Shown piece after piece: positions 31,289 to 39,675 of a DNA stretch of 61,932 nt. The notes beneath the pieces were generated by a model that was given only the letters and a program-made list of their open reading frames with translations, searched no databases and was not told where the DNA came from. Every line of letters begins with the position of its first letter. Positions within the stretch are counted from its first letter, which is position 1. This stretch comes from DASQEH01 sp038237745 (GTDB taxonomy: Bacteria; Actinomycetota; Actinomycetes; Propionibacteriales; Nocardioidaceae), in NCBI GenBank assembly GCA_038237745.1, contig JBBRYJ010000015.1:1-61932 (forward strand). Direction: 5' to 3'. A program made the translations under genes and the position numbers.

Positions 31289-32464
31289 TCATCGTGGTGC
31301 GGTTGTCTCGCCGGTTGTTCGGCCAGGAGCACGATAGTTCCACGGATCGGTGCATATCCGAGACACCTCCGACTCGACGGTCAGCCCGCTATGAGTCAGC
31401 TCGTCGGTGAGCGCCCCTCGCGCTACCGGCAGCCAAGTCCACTCGGCCGCCCAGTGGGGTACGTCGACGAGAGCCGGCGCGTCGTCGTGCTCACGGAACT
31501 CCGAGGCCGGATGATGGCGAAGGTCGGACGTTACATAGACGTCAGCGCCGCTTTGCCGGGCTTCGTCGAGCAAGAAGTCCCCGGCCCCACCCGCCAGCGC
31601 CACTGTGCCGACCCGTCGCCTCAGGTCGCCCGAAACGCGAGCTCCGACGGACGTCTGTGGAAGCGCGTCCGCCACGTGCTCCGCGAAGTCACCTAACGGA
31701 AGCGGCTCAGGCAGCCGCCCTAGCCGACCCGCCCCACGGTCAGACGCCCATCCGGCGAGCTCGAGCACGTCGAACGCCGGCACCTCGTACGGATGCACCG
31801 CCAGCAGGGCCTGCACGACGGCATCGCGGTGCTCTCGTGCGAGCACCATCTCGACTCGGGTCTCTCGGACCACCTCGACCACCCCGCGCTTCCCGACGGC
31901 TGGGTTTGCGGTCGGACCGGGCCGGAAGGTGCCTTCCCCGACGTTGGTGAAGGCGCATCTGTCGTATGCACCGACCGCACCGGCTCCAGCGGCTGAGAGA
32001 GCGTCGATCATGGTCTGGACGCTCCCCGCTGGCACGAACGTGACGATCTTGTCGAGCGGGTCGACCCTGTCTGAGACGAGCGGACGTACCTCATCCAGCC
32101 CGAGCGCAAGGGCCATGGACTCGGACACCCCACGTGGGGGCGAGTCGGCATTCGTGTGAGCGACGTACAGGCCGATGCCGTGCCTGATCAGGTCGTGGAC
32201 GACTCGCCCCTTGGGTCGGTCCGCTCGCACCGAGCTCACCGGGCGCAACAGCAGAGGGTGGTGCACCACCAGCAGGTCGACTCGACCTTGTATCGCCTCG
32301 TTGACCACCGCCTGGACGGGGTCCACTGCGAAGAGCACCTTTCCGACTGACTGAGCGGGCTCGCCGACCACCAGGCCCACTGCGTCGCCGTCGACCGCCC
32401 CCGAGAGCGGGTACAGCCGCTCGAGCGCCCCGACCACGTCTCGTAGGGTCGCCTCGGCCGTCAC
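31289..32464 (-). CDS. Nif3-like dinuclear metal-centre protein
   Basis: 391 residues, the long form with an inserted central domain (YqfO-like). LLVVHHPLLLRPVSS holds the paired metal-ligand histidines, VAHTNADSPPRGVS another ligand, and DLRHHPASEFREHDDAPALVD near the C-terminus the remaining ones. These hexameric toroids bind two metals; a GTP cyclohydrolase/pyrophosphatase-like or metal-chaperone role has been proposed but not settled. The GTG at 32464 lies exactly six bases after TACGCT (complement of 32471-32476), a leaderless arrangement. It is followed by the zinc-ribbon gene with overlapping signals. Confidence 0.9.
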   Translation of the reverse strand: MTAEATLRDVVGALERLYPLSGAVDGDAVGLVVGEPAQSVGKVLFAVDPVQAVVNEAIQGRVDLLVVHHPLLLRPVSSVRADRPKGRVVHDLIRHGIGLYVAHTNADSPPRGVSESMALALGLDEVRPLVSDRVDPLDKIVTFVPAGSVQTMIDALSAAGAGAVGAYDRCAFTNVGEGTFRPGPTANPAVGKRGVVEVVRETRVEMVLAREHRDAVVQALLAVHPYEVPAFDVLELAGWASDRGAGRLGRLPEPLPLGDFAEHVADALPQTSVGARVSGDLRRRVGTVALAGGAGDFLLDEARQSGADVYVTSDLRHHPASEFREHDDAPALVDVPHWAAEWTWLPVARGALTDELTHSGLTVESEVSRICTDPWNYRAPGRTTGETTAPR

Positions 32465-32554
32465 GCGTGAAGCGTATCGGGCATGGGACGAGATACCCCG
32501 GGCGAGCGGGCGTCGCGCGATGAGCTGCCCTGGCAGGGGGCCCATGTGCTTTCG

Positions 32555-33061
32555 TCAGGGCAACAGGGCCGAGCAGAAGGTCTGTCCCTCGAACTGCGGG
32601 TGAGGACCCCGGATGTAGGCAACGGTGTCATCTGGGTTGAGGACGATCTGCCCTGCATCGCGAAGAACAAGTCCGTGGTCGCCGCGGATATGCGCGAACA
32701 GGCCTACCTCCCGGACCGAGCCGTCGGCGTAGACGAATGTCTGCCAGTGATCGCTCTTGTGGAGCGTGTGACCATTGGCGCTGATCGCGAAGGTGACAGT
32801 CCGGTGAACGTTCGCTCGCTTGAAGCTTCCGTCGGGGTTGAAGAACACCTCGAAGTGACCGCTCGCCTCCTCCTTGACGTCGAGGGCGAAGCCTTCGGAG
32901 GCGCAGTAGTCCGGATCGACGAAGCTGTCGGTGAAGGAGTAGGACCCGTGCTGCGGAGCGGCGGCTTCGGCGCCGTTCGCGGGGAGCAGGAGGACTACCA
33001 GGACTGTGGCTCCTATAACGAGGCACTGGACACCGCGACGCACCGGGCGAAGCTGGGGCAT
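32555..33061 (-). CDS. Secreted hypothetical protein
   Basis: 168 residues from ATG 33061. The N-terminus has basic residues (RPVRRG), a hydrophobic core (CLVIGATVLVVLLL) and an ANGAEAAA cleavage site, a good Sec signal peptide. The mature part is about 130 residues with two distant cysteines (DPDYCASEGF and GQTFCSALLP) that could form a disulfide, and beta-rich segments such as FEVFFNPDGSFKRANVHRTV. I recognise no enzyme motif. It may be a small extracytoplasmic beta-barrel or lipocalin-like protein; that is a guess from strand pattern. Confidence 0.7.
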   Translation of the reverse strand: MPQLRPVRRGVQCLVIGATVLVVLLLPANGAEAAAPQHGSYSFTDSFVDPDYCASEGFALDVKEEASGHFEVFFNPDGSFKRANVHRTVTFAISANGHTLHKSDHWQTFVYADGSVREVGLFAHIRGDHGLVLRDAGQIVLNPDDTVAYIRGPHPQFEGQTFCSALLP

Positions 33062-33194
33062 GGGCCGGTCTTCCGATTGTTCGAAGCCGGGGATCGCTCC
33101 TACCTTCCTCCCGGCGTCACGGAGAGTCAACGGAGTCTGGTCCCTGCAAGGGCGGGCATAGGAACGCCGCGGCGCTGTGCTCCAGCCCGGCCAG

Positions 33195-33266
33195 TGGGCG
33201 CAGCAGGGATCGAACCTGCGACGTCCTCCTTGTAAGGGAGGTGCTCTACCGCTGAGCTATACGCCC
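33195..33266 (-). tRNA. tRNA-Val (anticodon TAC)
   Basis: On the minus strand the cloverleaf is complete: acceptor GGGCGTA with TGCGCCC, D-arm GCTC-AGCGGTA-GAGC, anticodon stem CCTCC/GGAGG with loop CTTACAA (anticodon TAC), and T-arm GCAGG-TTCGATC-CCTGC, discriminator A. CCA is not encoded. Confidence 0.97.
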
Positions 33267-33301
33267 GTCGGGCCGGTTGCGACGCAGCCCTGAACAAGAC
33301 A

Positions 33302-33335
33302 ACGACCGCCAACGTCTCGGTTCGCTGGCGGTCGT
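33302..33335 (-). terminator. Strong hairpin downstream of the peroxiredoxin operon
   Basis: ACGACCGCCA (33302-33311) pairs perfectly with TGGCGGTCGT (33326-33335) around a 14-base loop. On the minus strand it is followed by TGTCTTGTT, a fair T-rich tract. It lies between the peroxiredoxin stop and tRNA-Val. Confidence 0.75.
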
Positions 33336-33430
33336 GTCAGAGGTATTCGATCACCCCCACTGAGGAAAACGCCAGCATTTCCAGCAAGTTCATACGATTA
33401 TCGCTTCAACTACTACGTACGGTGACGGTA

Positions 33431-33892
33431 TCAGTGCAGAATGATGAGAGCGCGGCGCAAATCGTCCAAATCACGAGCGTCGGCCATCTCGTTCTGGACC
33501 TGCCAACGCACTATGCCGGCACGGTCGGTGACCACGGTCAGCCGCCCGGCACAGCCCCGCTTCTCGTTGAAGACGCCGTACCGGCGAGCCACCTCGCCGT
33601 GAGGCCAGAAGTCGCTCAGCAGCGAGAAGGTGTACCCGTCTCGGTCAGCGAAGGCTCGCAGCGAGTACATCGGGTCACACGAGATCGCCAACAGCTCGGT
33701 CGTCTCCCCGGAGAAGTCGCCTATCCGCTCACTGAGCTGCCGCATCTCGTCGGTACAGACGCTGCTGAAGGCGAAGGGGTAGAAGACCACCACGACGTCC
33801 TTGCGCGCCGCGAACGCTCTGAGCGACACCGATTCCCCGTGCTGGTTACGCAGGGTGAAGTCGGGAGCCGGGTCACCAACCTGGAGCGCCAC
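33431..33892 (-). CDS. AhpE-like one-cysteine peroxiredoxin
   Basis: 153 residues from GTG 33892, with GGAGG five bases upstream, exactly the length of mycobacterial AhpE. VGDPAPDFTLRNQHGESVSL opens the thioredoxin fold. VVFYPFAFSSVCTDEM has the peroxidatic cysteine with its Thr/Ser two positions before, and WQVQNEMADARD ends the fold. AISCDPMYSLRAFAD supplies a second Cys, but not at the usual resolving position, so mycoredoxin or another thiol probably recycles it. It reduces peroxides. DUF3052 lies immediately upstream on the same strand, as in mycobacteria (Rv2238c-Rv2239c). Confidence 0.9.
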   Translation of the reverse strand: MALQVGDPAPDFTLRNQHGESVSLRAFAARKDVVVVFYPFAFSSVCTDEMRQLSERIGDFSGETTELLAISCDPMYSLRAFADRDGYTFSLLSDFWPHGEVARRYGVFNEKRGCAGRLTVVTDRAGIVRWQVQNEMADARDLDDLRRALIILH

Positions 33893-33956
33893 CGTTGCCT
33901 CCGATACATCTGGCAGTCTCCTCAACCACCGAGTGTGTGGGCGTCATGGAGTGCGG

Positions 33957-34391
33957 TCAGCGACGCCCGGAGCGAACCGACTTCGGCGACACGAGCTTGG
34001 TCGCGGACCAGTGTGGCCCGGCGGCGAGGCTGGTGGTCGTCGAGAGACCGGCCGTCGGCGCTGCCTGGGCGATGTCGGATGCGTCGACGTAGTTTTCGCT
34101 GCCCACCTTCGGGGTGAGCAGCCAGATCATGCCCCCGTCGTTGAGGTCCGTGAGGGAGTCGACGAGACCATCGGCCAGGTCCCCGTCATCACTGCGCCAC
34201 CAGAGTAGAACGGCGTCAACCACGTCGCCGTACCGGTCATCAACGAGCGCCGTCCCTACGGCTTCCTCGATGCCAGCGCGCAGGCCCTCGTCGATGTCGT
34301 CGTCCCAGCCCAGCTCCTGAACCACCATGCCGGCCTCGAACCCGAACCTGCCTACCGGTCCGGCGTCCGCGCCGCCCGCGGTCGCGCTCAC
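33957..34391 (-). CDS. DUF3052 family protein
   Basis: 144 residues from GTG 34391; AGGAGGGA precedes it. FGFEAGMVVQELGWDDDIDE, then VVDAVLLWWRSDDGDLADGLVD and GGMIWLLTPKVG define DUF3052, whose members are annotated only as conserved actinobacterial proteins. It is acidic and soluble. Position beside aceE and an AhpE-like gene is conserved in mycobacteria, so a link to pyruvate dehydrogenase or redox control is possible, but no mechanism is known. Confidence 0.88.
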   Translation of the reverse strand: MSATAGGADAGPVGRFGFEAGMVVQELGWDDDIDEGLRAGIEEAVGTALVDDRYGDVVDAVLLWWRSDDGDLADGLVDSLTDLNDGGMIWLLTPKVGSENYVDASDIAQAAPTAGLSTTTSLAAGPHWSATKLVSPKSVRSGRR

Positions 34392-34422
34392 CCGAGTCCC
34401 TCCTTGTAGCCCCAGTGTTGCC

Positions 34423-34473
34423 GTGCACCTCAACCTGTGCACCTCAACCTGTGCACCTCAACCTGTGCACCTC
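34423..34473. repeat. 14-bp tandem repeat (3.6 copies) between DUF3052 and aceE
   Basis: GTGCACCTCAACCT is repeated perfectly at 34423-34436, 34437-34450 and 34451-34464, with GTGCACCTC after. Each unit contains the palindrome GTGCAC. It lies about 200 bp upstream of aceE and 30 bp upstream of the divergent DUF3052 start, in the shared promoter region. Confidence 0.9.
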
Positions 34474-34636
34474 CGACGCAGGGTAGTCCACCGCGAACGC
34501 CGCAGTTGTGCAAGCCTTTCGCCGAATCTCGCCTGGCGCGATAGTCACGAGCTCACGTGAGTACGAGCGACATTGGTGCCAGGATGGGCTGAGGTGCGCG
34601 TATCCCGGGCATCGTCGACGAAGACCCGCCCTCCTT

Positions 34637-34660
34637 CAGCCGCCTCAGGCTGGGCGGCTG
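34637..34660 (+). promoter_or_regulatory. Hairpin in the aceE leader
   Basis: CAGCCGCC (34637-34644) and GGCGGCTG (34653-34660) make a perfect 8-bp stem with an 8-base loop, ending 13 bases before the aceE ATG and just before its RBS. It could attenuate or stabilise the message; no known riboswitch is recognised. Confidence 0.45.
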
Positions 34661-34673
34661 CAGGAAGAAGAGG

Positions 34674-37445
34674 ATGCACGTGGCTTCCACGAATGAGCGT
34701 CCCCCGGTTATCCACGGGGGCCTGCCTACCCAGCTGCCGGACATCGATCCCGAGGAGACGCAGGAGTGGCTCGACTCCCTGGACGCCCTCCTCGACGAGA
34801 AGGGCAAGACGCGGGCCCGGTACGTCATGCTGAAGCTTCTTGAGCGTGCCAGGGAGAACCAGGTCGGAGTTCCCGCGCTGCGCAGTACGGACTACATCAA
34901 CACCATCTCACCTGAGCGCGAGCCCTGGTTCCCGGGCGACGAGTACGTAGAGCGCCGCATCCGCGCCTTCATCCGGTGGAACGCCGCGGTCATGGTCTCG
35001 CGCGCGAACCGCAAGGGGCTCGAGGTAGGCGGCCACATCGCGACCTACCAGTCGTCGGCAAGCCTGTACGAGGTCGGCTTCAACCACTTCTTCCGCGGCA
35101 AGGACCACCGAGGCGGAGGTGACCAGATCTTCATCCAGGGGCATGCCTCCCCGGGTATCTATGCGCGCGCCTACCTCGAGGGCAGGCTCAGCGAGGACCA
35201 GCTCGACGCTTTCCGCCAGGAGGTGTCCAGGGGGCCTGGGAAGGGCCTGTCGTCGTACCCGCACCCGAGACTGATGCCGGACTTCTGGGAGTTCCCGACA
35301 GTATCGATGGGCCTGACCGCGCTCAACTCGATCTACCAGGCCCGCTTCAACCGTTACCTGCAGAACCGCGGCATCAAGGACACCAGCAACCAGCACGTGT
35401 GGGCCTTCCTCGGCGACGGCGAGATGGGCGAGCCGGAGTCGCTCGGAGCAATCGGGCTCGCGGCGCGTGAGGAGCTCGACAACCTGACCTTCGTCGTGAA
35501 CTGCAATCTGCAGCAGCTCGATGGGCCGGTGCGCGGCAACGGCAAGATCATCCAGGAGCTCGAGTCGACCTTCCTCGGCGCCGGATGGAACGTCATCAAG
35601 GTGGTGTGGGGTCGAGAGTGGGACGAGCTGCTCGCCCGCGACGTCGACGGGGTCCTCGTCAACACGATGAACGCGACGCCCGACGGACAGTTCCAGACCT
35701 ATTCGGTCGAGACCGGCGCCTACATCCGGGAGAGCTTCTTCGGCGGCGACCCCCGGCTGCGCAAGATGGTCGAGCACATCTCTGACGACGACATCCGAAA
35801 GCTACCCCGCGGCGGCCACGACTACCGCAAGGTGTACTCGGCTTTCAAGGCGGCGAGTGATCACGTCGGGCAGCCCACCGTGATCCTGGCGAAGACCATC
35901 AAGGGATGGACGATCCAGGCCCTCGAGGCCAGGAACGCGACCCACCAGATGAAGAAGCTCACGAAGAAGGACCTCAAGGAGTTCCGCGACCGGCTCTTCC
36001 TTCCGATCTCCGATGAGGACATCGACCGCGACGAGGTGGCACCGTTCTACCACCCGGGCAAGGACTCAGACGAGATCCAGTACATGATCGAGCGACGCCG
36101 CCAGCTCGGCGGCGGCCTGCCGGAGCGGCGCGTGAACCCGGTCACGCTGAAGCTGCCGGGCGACGAGATGTACTCCGAGCTCAAGCAGGGCTCGGGCAAG
36201 CAGGCCATCGCCACCACCATGGCCTTCGTGCGACTGCTGCGCGACCTGATGAAGGACCCCGAGATCGGACATCGCTTCGTCCCGATCGCGCCCGACGAGT
36301 TTCGTACGTTCGGCATGGACTCGATGTTCCCGACGGCGAAGATCTACTCACCGCACGGCCAGCTGTATGACTCGGTGGACCGCAAGATGCTGCTGACCTA
36401 CAAGGAGTCGCAGAAGGGGCAGATGCTCCACGAGGGGATCAGCGAGCTCGGGGCGATGGGCTCCACCATCGCCGCGGGCACCGCCTATGCCACACACGGC
36501 GAGCCGATGATCCCGGTGTACCTCTTCTACTCCATGTTCGGCTTCCAACGCACCGGCGACTGGATGTGGGCACTCGGCGACATGCTCGGCCGAGGCTTCC
36601 TCGTCGGGGCCACCTCCGGCCGCACGACACTCACGGGCGAGGGGCTTCAGCACGCTGACGGGCACTCGCCACTCCTCGCTGCGACCAACCCGGCGTGCGT
36701 GTACTACGACCCGGCGTTCGCCTACGAGATCAGCCACATCGTGCAAGACGGTCTGCGACGCATGTACGGATCCACCGACGAGCACCCGCACGGTGAGGAC
36801 GTCTTCTACTACCTGTCTGTGTACAACGAGCCTACCGTCCAGCTGGCCGAGCCCGAGGGCGTCGATGCCGAGGGCATCCTCCGCGGCATCCACCTCGTGA
36901 AGCCAGCAAGCACAGGCGACGGCGATGAGCGGCCGACGGTCCAGCTCCTCGCGTCGGGTGTGGCAGCACCCTGGGCCATCAAAGCCCAGCAGCTGCTTGC
37001 CGACGAGTGGCAGGTCAGGGCGGACGTCTGGTCGGTCACCTCGTGGAACGAGCTGGCGCGCGACGGGCTGACGGCCGACTCCTGGAACCTCCTCCACCCT
37101 GGCGAGGAGCGCCGCACGCCGTACGTCACCGACAAGCTCTCGTCGACGTCCGGCCCGGTGCTGGCCGTCAGCGACTACATGCGGGCCGTGCCTGACCAGA
37201 TCGCCCAGTGGGTACCGTCGGACTGGCACTCACTCGGGACCGACGGGTTCGGCTTCGCGGACACCCGGGCGGCCGCCCGGCGCTTCTTCAAGATCGACGC
37301 CGAGTCGATAGTGGTCGCCGCACTCGAGGCCCTCGCACAGCGCGGAGAGCTGGACTCGTCAAAGGCGGCAGAGGCGTTGGCTCGGTACCGGATCGACGAC
37401 CCGACCGCGGTCGCCGGCGTCAAGCAGGAGGGCGCGGGCGCCTGA
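34674..37445 (+). CDS. aceE: Pyruvate dehydrogenase E1 component, homodimeric type
   Basis: 923 residues, the full length for AceE; AGGAAGAAGAGG lies directly before the ATG. The thiamine diphosphate site FLGDGEMGEPESLGAI...NLTFVVNCNLQQLDGP (GDG...N motif, around residue 247) and the SYPHPRLMPDFWEFPTVSMG region identify the single-chain E1 rather than the alpha/beta form. It decarboxylates pyruvate and acetylates the lipoyl domain of E2. In actinomycetes AceE serves a mixed pyruvate/2-oxoglutarate dehydrogenase complex. No E2 or E3 gene is nearby. A tandem repeat and a hairpin precede it. Confidence 0.97.
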   Translation: MHVASTNERPPVIHGGLPTQLPDIDPEETQEWLDSLDALLDEKGKTRARYVMLKLLERARENQVGVPALRSTDYINTISPEREPWFPGDEYVERRIRAFIRWNAAVMVSRANRKGLEVGGHIATYQSSASLYEVGFNHFFRGKDHRGGGDQIFIQGHASPGIYARAYLEGRLSEDQLDAFRQEVSRGPGKGLSSYPHPRLMPDFWEFPTVSMGLTALNSIYQARFNRYLQNRGIKDTSNQHVWAFLGDGEMGEPESLGAIGLAAREELDNLTFVVNCNLQQLDGPVRGNGKIIQELESTFLGAGWNVIKVVWGREWDELLARDVDGVLVNTMNATPDGQFQTYSVETGAYIRESFFGGDPRLRKMVEHISDDDIRKLPRGGHDYRKVYSAFKAASDHVGQPTVILAKTIKGWTIQALEARNATHQMKKLTKKDLKEFRDRLFLPISDEDIDRDEVAPFYHPGKDSDEIQYMIERRRQLGGGLPERRVNPVTLKLPGDEMYSELKQGSGKQAIATTMAFVRLLRDLMKDPEIGHRFVPIAPDEFRTFGMDSMFPTAKIYSPHGQLYDSVDRKMLLTYKESQKGQMLHEGISELGAMGSTIAAGTAYATHGEPMIPVYLFYSMFGFQRTGDWMWALGDMLGRGFLVGATSGRTTLTGEGLQHADGHSPLLAATNPACVYYDPAFAYEISHIVQDGLRRMYGSTDEHPHGEDVFYYLSVYNEPTVQLAEPEGVDAEGILRGIHLVKPASTGDGDERPTVQLLASGVAAPWAIKAQQLLADEWQVRADVWSVTSWNELARDGLTADSWNLLHPGEERRTPYVTDKLSSTSGPVLAVSDYMRAVPDQIAQWVPSDWHSLGTDGFGFADTRAAARRFFKIDAESIVVAALEALAQRGELDSSKAAEALARYRIDDPTAVAGVKQEGAGA

Positions 37446-37454
37446 CGGCCGGTG

Positions 37455-37477
37455 TGATGAGGACGAGCCCCTCATCA
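37455..37477. terminator. Bidirectional hairpin between aceE and the EamA gene
   Basis: TGATGAGG (37455-37462) and CCTCATCA (37470-37477) make a perfect 8-bp stem with a 7-base loop, in the 32-bp gap between two convergent stop codons. Confidence 0.75.
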
Positions 37478-38398
37478 TCACCCGCGGTGGGGACGGGTAA
37501 GGGCCTCCATGCCATCAGCCGGGCCGGCTGAGACAGGGGGGCTGCGGTGGCGCGATAGCCCGACTCCGAGGAGGCACACCACGCCCCCCAGGAGGGCAAA
37601 GCCCTTGGGTACTTCTCCCTGCAGCCCCCAGGCAAGCAGAATCGTAATGGGAGGGACGAGGTACGTCGTCACCCCGAGACGACCCGCATCCATGCGTGCC
37701 AGCGCGTATGCCCAGGTGCTGAACGCGATCGCAGTTGGTACCACGCCGAGATACACCAAGCCGAGAGTGCTGGCAGCCGGCGCATCGGTCACCTCGTTCA
37801 CCAGGTTGCCGACGAAGGGAAGACAAGCGACCACGCCCACCGTGCACGCCAGCCAGGTGACCTGGAGAGCCGGGAGTCTCCGCAGCACCGGCTTCTGAGC
37901 CAGCACTCCCGCCGCATAGGCGAAGGCAGCCGCTACACACAGGAGTGCACCCAGCAGGTCGGCATGAGCCGACCGGGTCGTCGACACTCCGATGAGTACC
38001 ACTCCACTGAAAGCGACGGCCACCCCCGCGATCAGCCACCGAGGAAAGCCCTCGCCGAACCAGAAGCCTGCGAGGACGGCGATCAGGATCGGACCGATGT
38101 TGGCGACCATGGCAGTGGTACCAGCATCGACACTTTGTTCTGCGGCGTTGAGGGCGAGGTTGTAGGCGGCGAACCACATGAGGCCACAGGTCACGACGAG
38201 CACCCACTCCCGCTTGGTCGGCGCCAGCCAGGCGCGGCGGGCCATCAGCAGGAGCCCGAGGACAACACTCCCGACGGCGAGACGCCCCAGCGCGAGCGGG
38301 CCAGGACCGTAGCTCTCTCCGATACCTCTGATGGCAACGAAGGCCGACGCCCACGCCAGCACGGTCACCGTCATAGCGGCAACAGCCACACGGCTCAT
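37478..38398 (-). CDS. EamA/DMT-family transporter
   Basis: 306 residues from ATG 38398 with ten hydrophobic segments in two five-helix halves. WASAFVAIRGIGESYGPGPL and FSTWAYALARMDAG..GV are the halves' signature segments, and EXXR-type loops are present. Such proteins export amino acids or other small metabolites; substrates vary and cannot be assigned. It is convergent with aceE. The upstream 120 bases of open frame contain no convincing alternative start and I exclude them. Confidence 0.85.
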   Translation of the reverse strand: MSRVAVAAMTVTVLAWASAFVAIRGIGESYGPGPLALGRLAVGSVVLGLLLMARRAWLAPTKREWVLVVTCGLMWFAAYNLALNAAEQSVDAGTTAMVANIGPILIAVLAGFWFGEGFPRWLIAGVAVAFSGVVLIGVSTTRSAHADLLGALLCVAAAFAYAAGVLAQKPVLRRLPALQVTWLACTVGVVACLPFVGNLVNEVTDAPAASTLGLVYLGVVPTAIAFSTWAYALARMDAGRLGVTTYLVPPITILLAWGLQGEVPKGFALLGGVVCLLGVGLSRHRSPPVSAGPADGMEALTRPHRG

Positions 38399-38564
38399 CG
38401 TCTGCGCCGCGCCTGAGCGTGAGCTGTTGGAATCTGCATGGTTGCGACCTCGACGGTATCGGCAGGAGACGGACAGACCCAGTGTCCAGTCAGCCGCCGA
38501 CATTCGACTGGCAGCCCGCACATGAACCGCTCACCGATGACGCGATTACAACGGCGTTCGACGG

Positions 38565-39593
38565 TCAGCGCTTTGCGTGGGTCCACTCGAGAAGCGCGTC
38601 GAGCGGCCAGGTGTTCACGATCCTCTCCTCAGGTACACCGTTCGACTTAGCCCGGGCGCACCCGTAGTCCAAGAAGGCCAGCTGCCCCGGGGCGTGCGCA
38701 TCGGTGTCGAGACTGAAGAGGCATCCAGCGTCGAGCGCCTGCTGAATCAGCCGCGACGGCGGGTCACGCCGCTCGGGCCGCGAGTTGATCTCCACCGCCA
38801 CGTCGAACTGGGCGCACGCGGCAAAGACGACCTCTGCGTCGAAGGTCGACTCCGGACGCTTCCCCCGGCCGCCCTCGACCAGTCGCCCCGTGCAATGACC
38901 CAGCACATTCGTGAAGCGGTTGGCGATCCCGCCGACCATGCGCAATGTCATCGTCTCCGAGTCGGCACGCAGCTTCGAGTGCACACTCGAGACGACCACC
39001 TCGAGCTGGTCCAGCATTGTGACGGACTGGTCCAGCTTGCCGTCCTCGAGGATGTCCACCTCGATCGCAGGAAGCAGCGTGAAGTCGTCGTACCGCCCAC
39101 GGATCGACTCCACGACCCGCAGCTGGTCGGTGAGTCGCTCCTCGTCGAGCCCCCGCGCAATCGTGAGCCGGGGCGAGTGGTCGGTCAGCGCCAGATACTC
39201 GTGGCCCAGCCCGCGCGCGGCATCGACCATCTCATCGATCGGCGACCCCCCGTCGGACCAGTTCGAGTGACAGTGCAGGTCACCCCGTAAGGCGTTCCGC
39301 AGATCCTCACCTCCGACGGCAAGGGGCTCCCCACCTCGCTCCCGGAGCTCTGCGAGGTACATCGGCACCTGTCCGGCACCGGCCTGGACGACGATCGACG
39401 CCGTCTTGGCGCCGACGGACGGTACATCGGTGAGAGTTCCGGCGGCGATCCGTTCGTCGATCTCGCCCGAGGACAACGCCGCAAGCGCCCAGGAGGCTTT
39501 GCGGTAGGCCTGGACCCGGTGGGTGTCGGCGCGGCTGCGCTCCAACCAGTAGGCGATCTCCGAAAGCGCTGAGATCCCGTCCACGCCGCCCAT
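38565..39593 (-). CDS. PHP-domain hydrolase with helix-hairpin-helix N-terminus (PolX C-half-like)
   Basis: 342 residues from ATG 39593. ALSEIAYWLERSRADTHRVQ followed by AYRKA and LTDVPSVGAKTASIVV are the helix-hairpin-helix region found in X-family polymerases, here without a polymerase domain. The PHP domain is clear: RGDLHCHSNWSDGG (HCHS metal site), YLALTDHSPRLTIARG, LPAIEVDIL, SSVHSKL, and VAVEINSRPERRDPP with DTDAHAPGQL. This is a stand-alone trinuclear-metal phosphoesterase, possibly acting on DNA ends in repair or on phosphorylated metabolites. Divergent from the PucR-type gene across about 80 bp. Confidence 0.88.
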   Translation of the reverse strand: MGGVDGISALSEIAYWLERSRADTHRVQAYRKASWALAALSSGEIDERIAAGTLTDVPSVGAKTASIVVQAGAGQVPMYLAELRERGGEPLAVGGEDLRNALRGDLHCHSNWSDGGSPIDEMVDAARGLGHEYLALTDHSPRLTIARGLDEERLTDQLRVVESIRGRYDDFTLLPAIEVDILEDGKLDQSVTMLDQLEVVVSSVHSKLRADSETMTLRMVGGIANRFTNVLGHCTGRLVEGGRGKRPESTFDAEVVFAACAQFDVAVEINSRPERRDPPSRLIQQALDAGCLFSLDTDAHAPGQLAFLDYGCARAKSNGVPEERIVNTWPLDALLEWTHAKR

Positions 39594-39675
39594 CCTGCCC
39601 GACAAGCTCGGCATTTGTTCAGTCGTCACAACTCTGACAGGAGCAAGCTCTGCGTCGCCTGGGTAGGCTCGGGCG

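Noticed and set aside
34423..34473. CRISPR or tRNA-like repeat before aceE
   Set aside because: A 14-bp head-to-tail repeat without spacers is a minisatellite, not a CRISPR.
34908..35777. Long minus-strand frame inside aceE
   Set aside because: An antisense shadow of aceE; composition and lack of motifs do not support coding.
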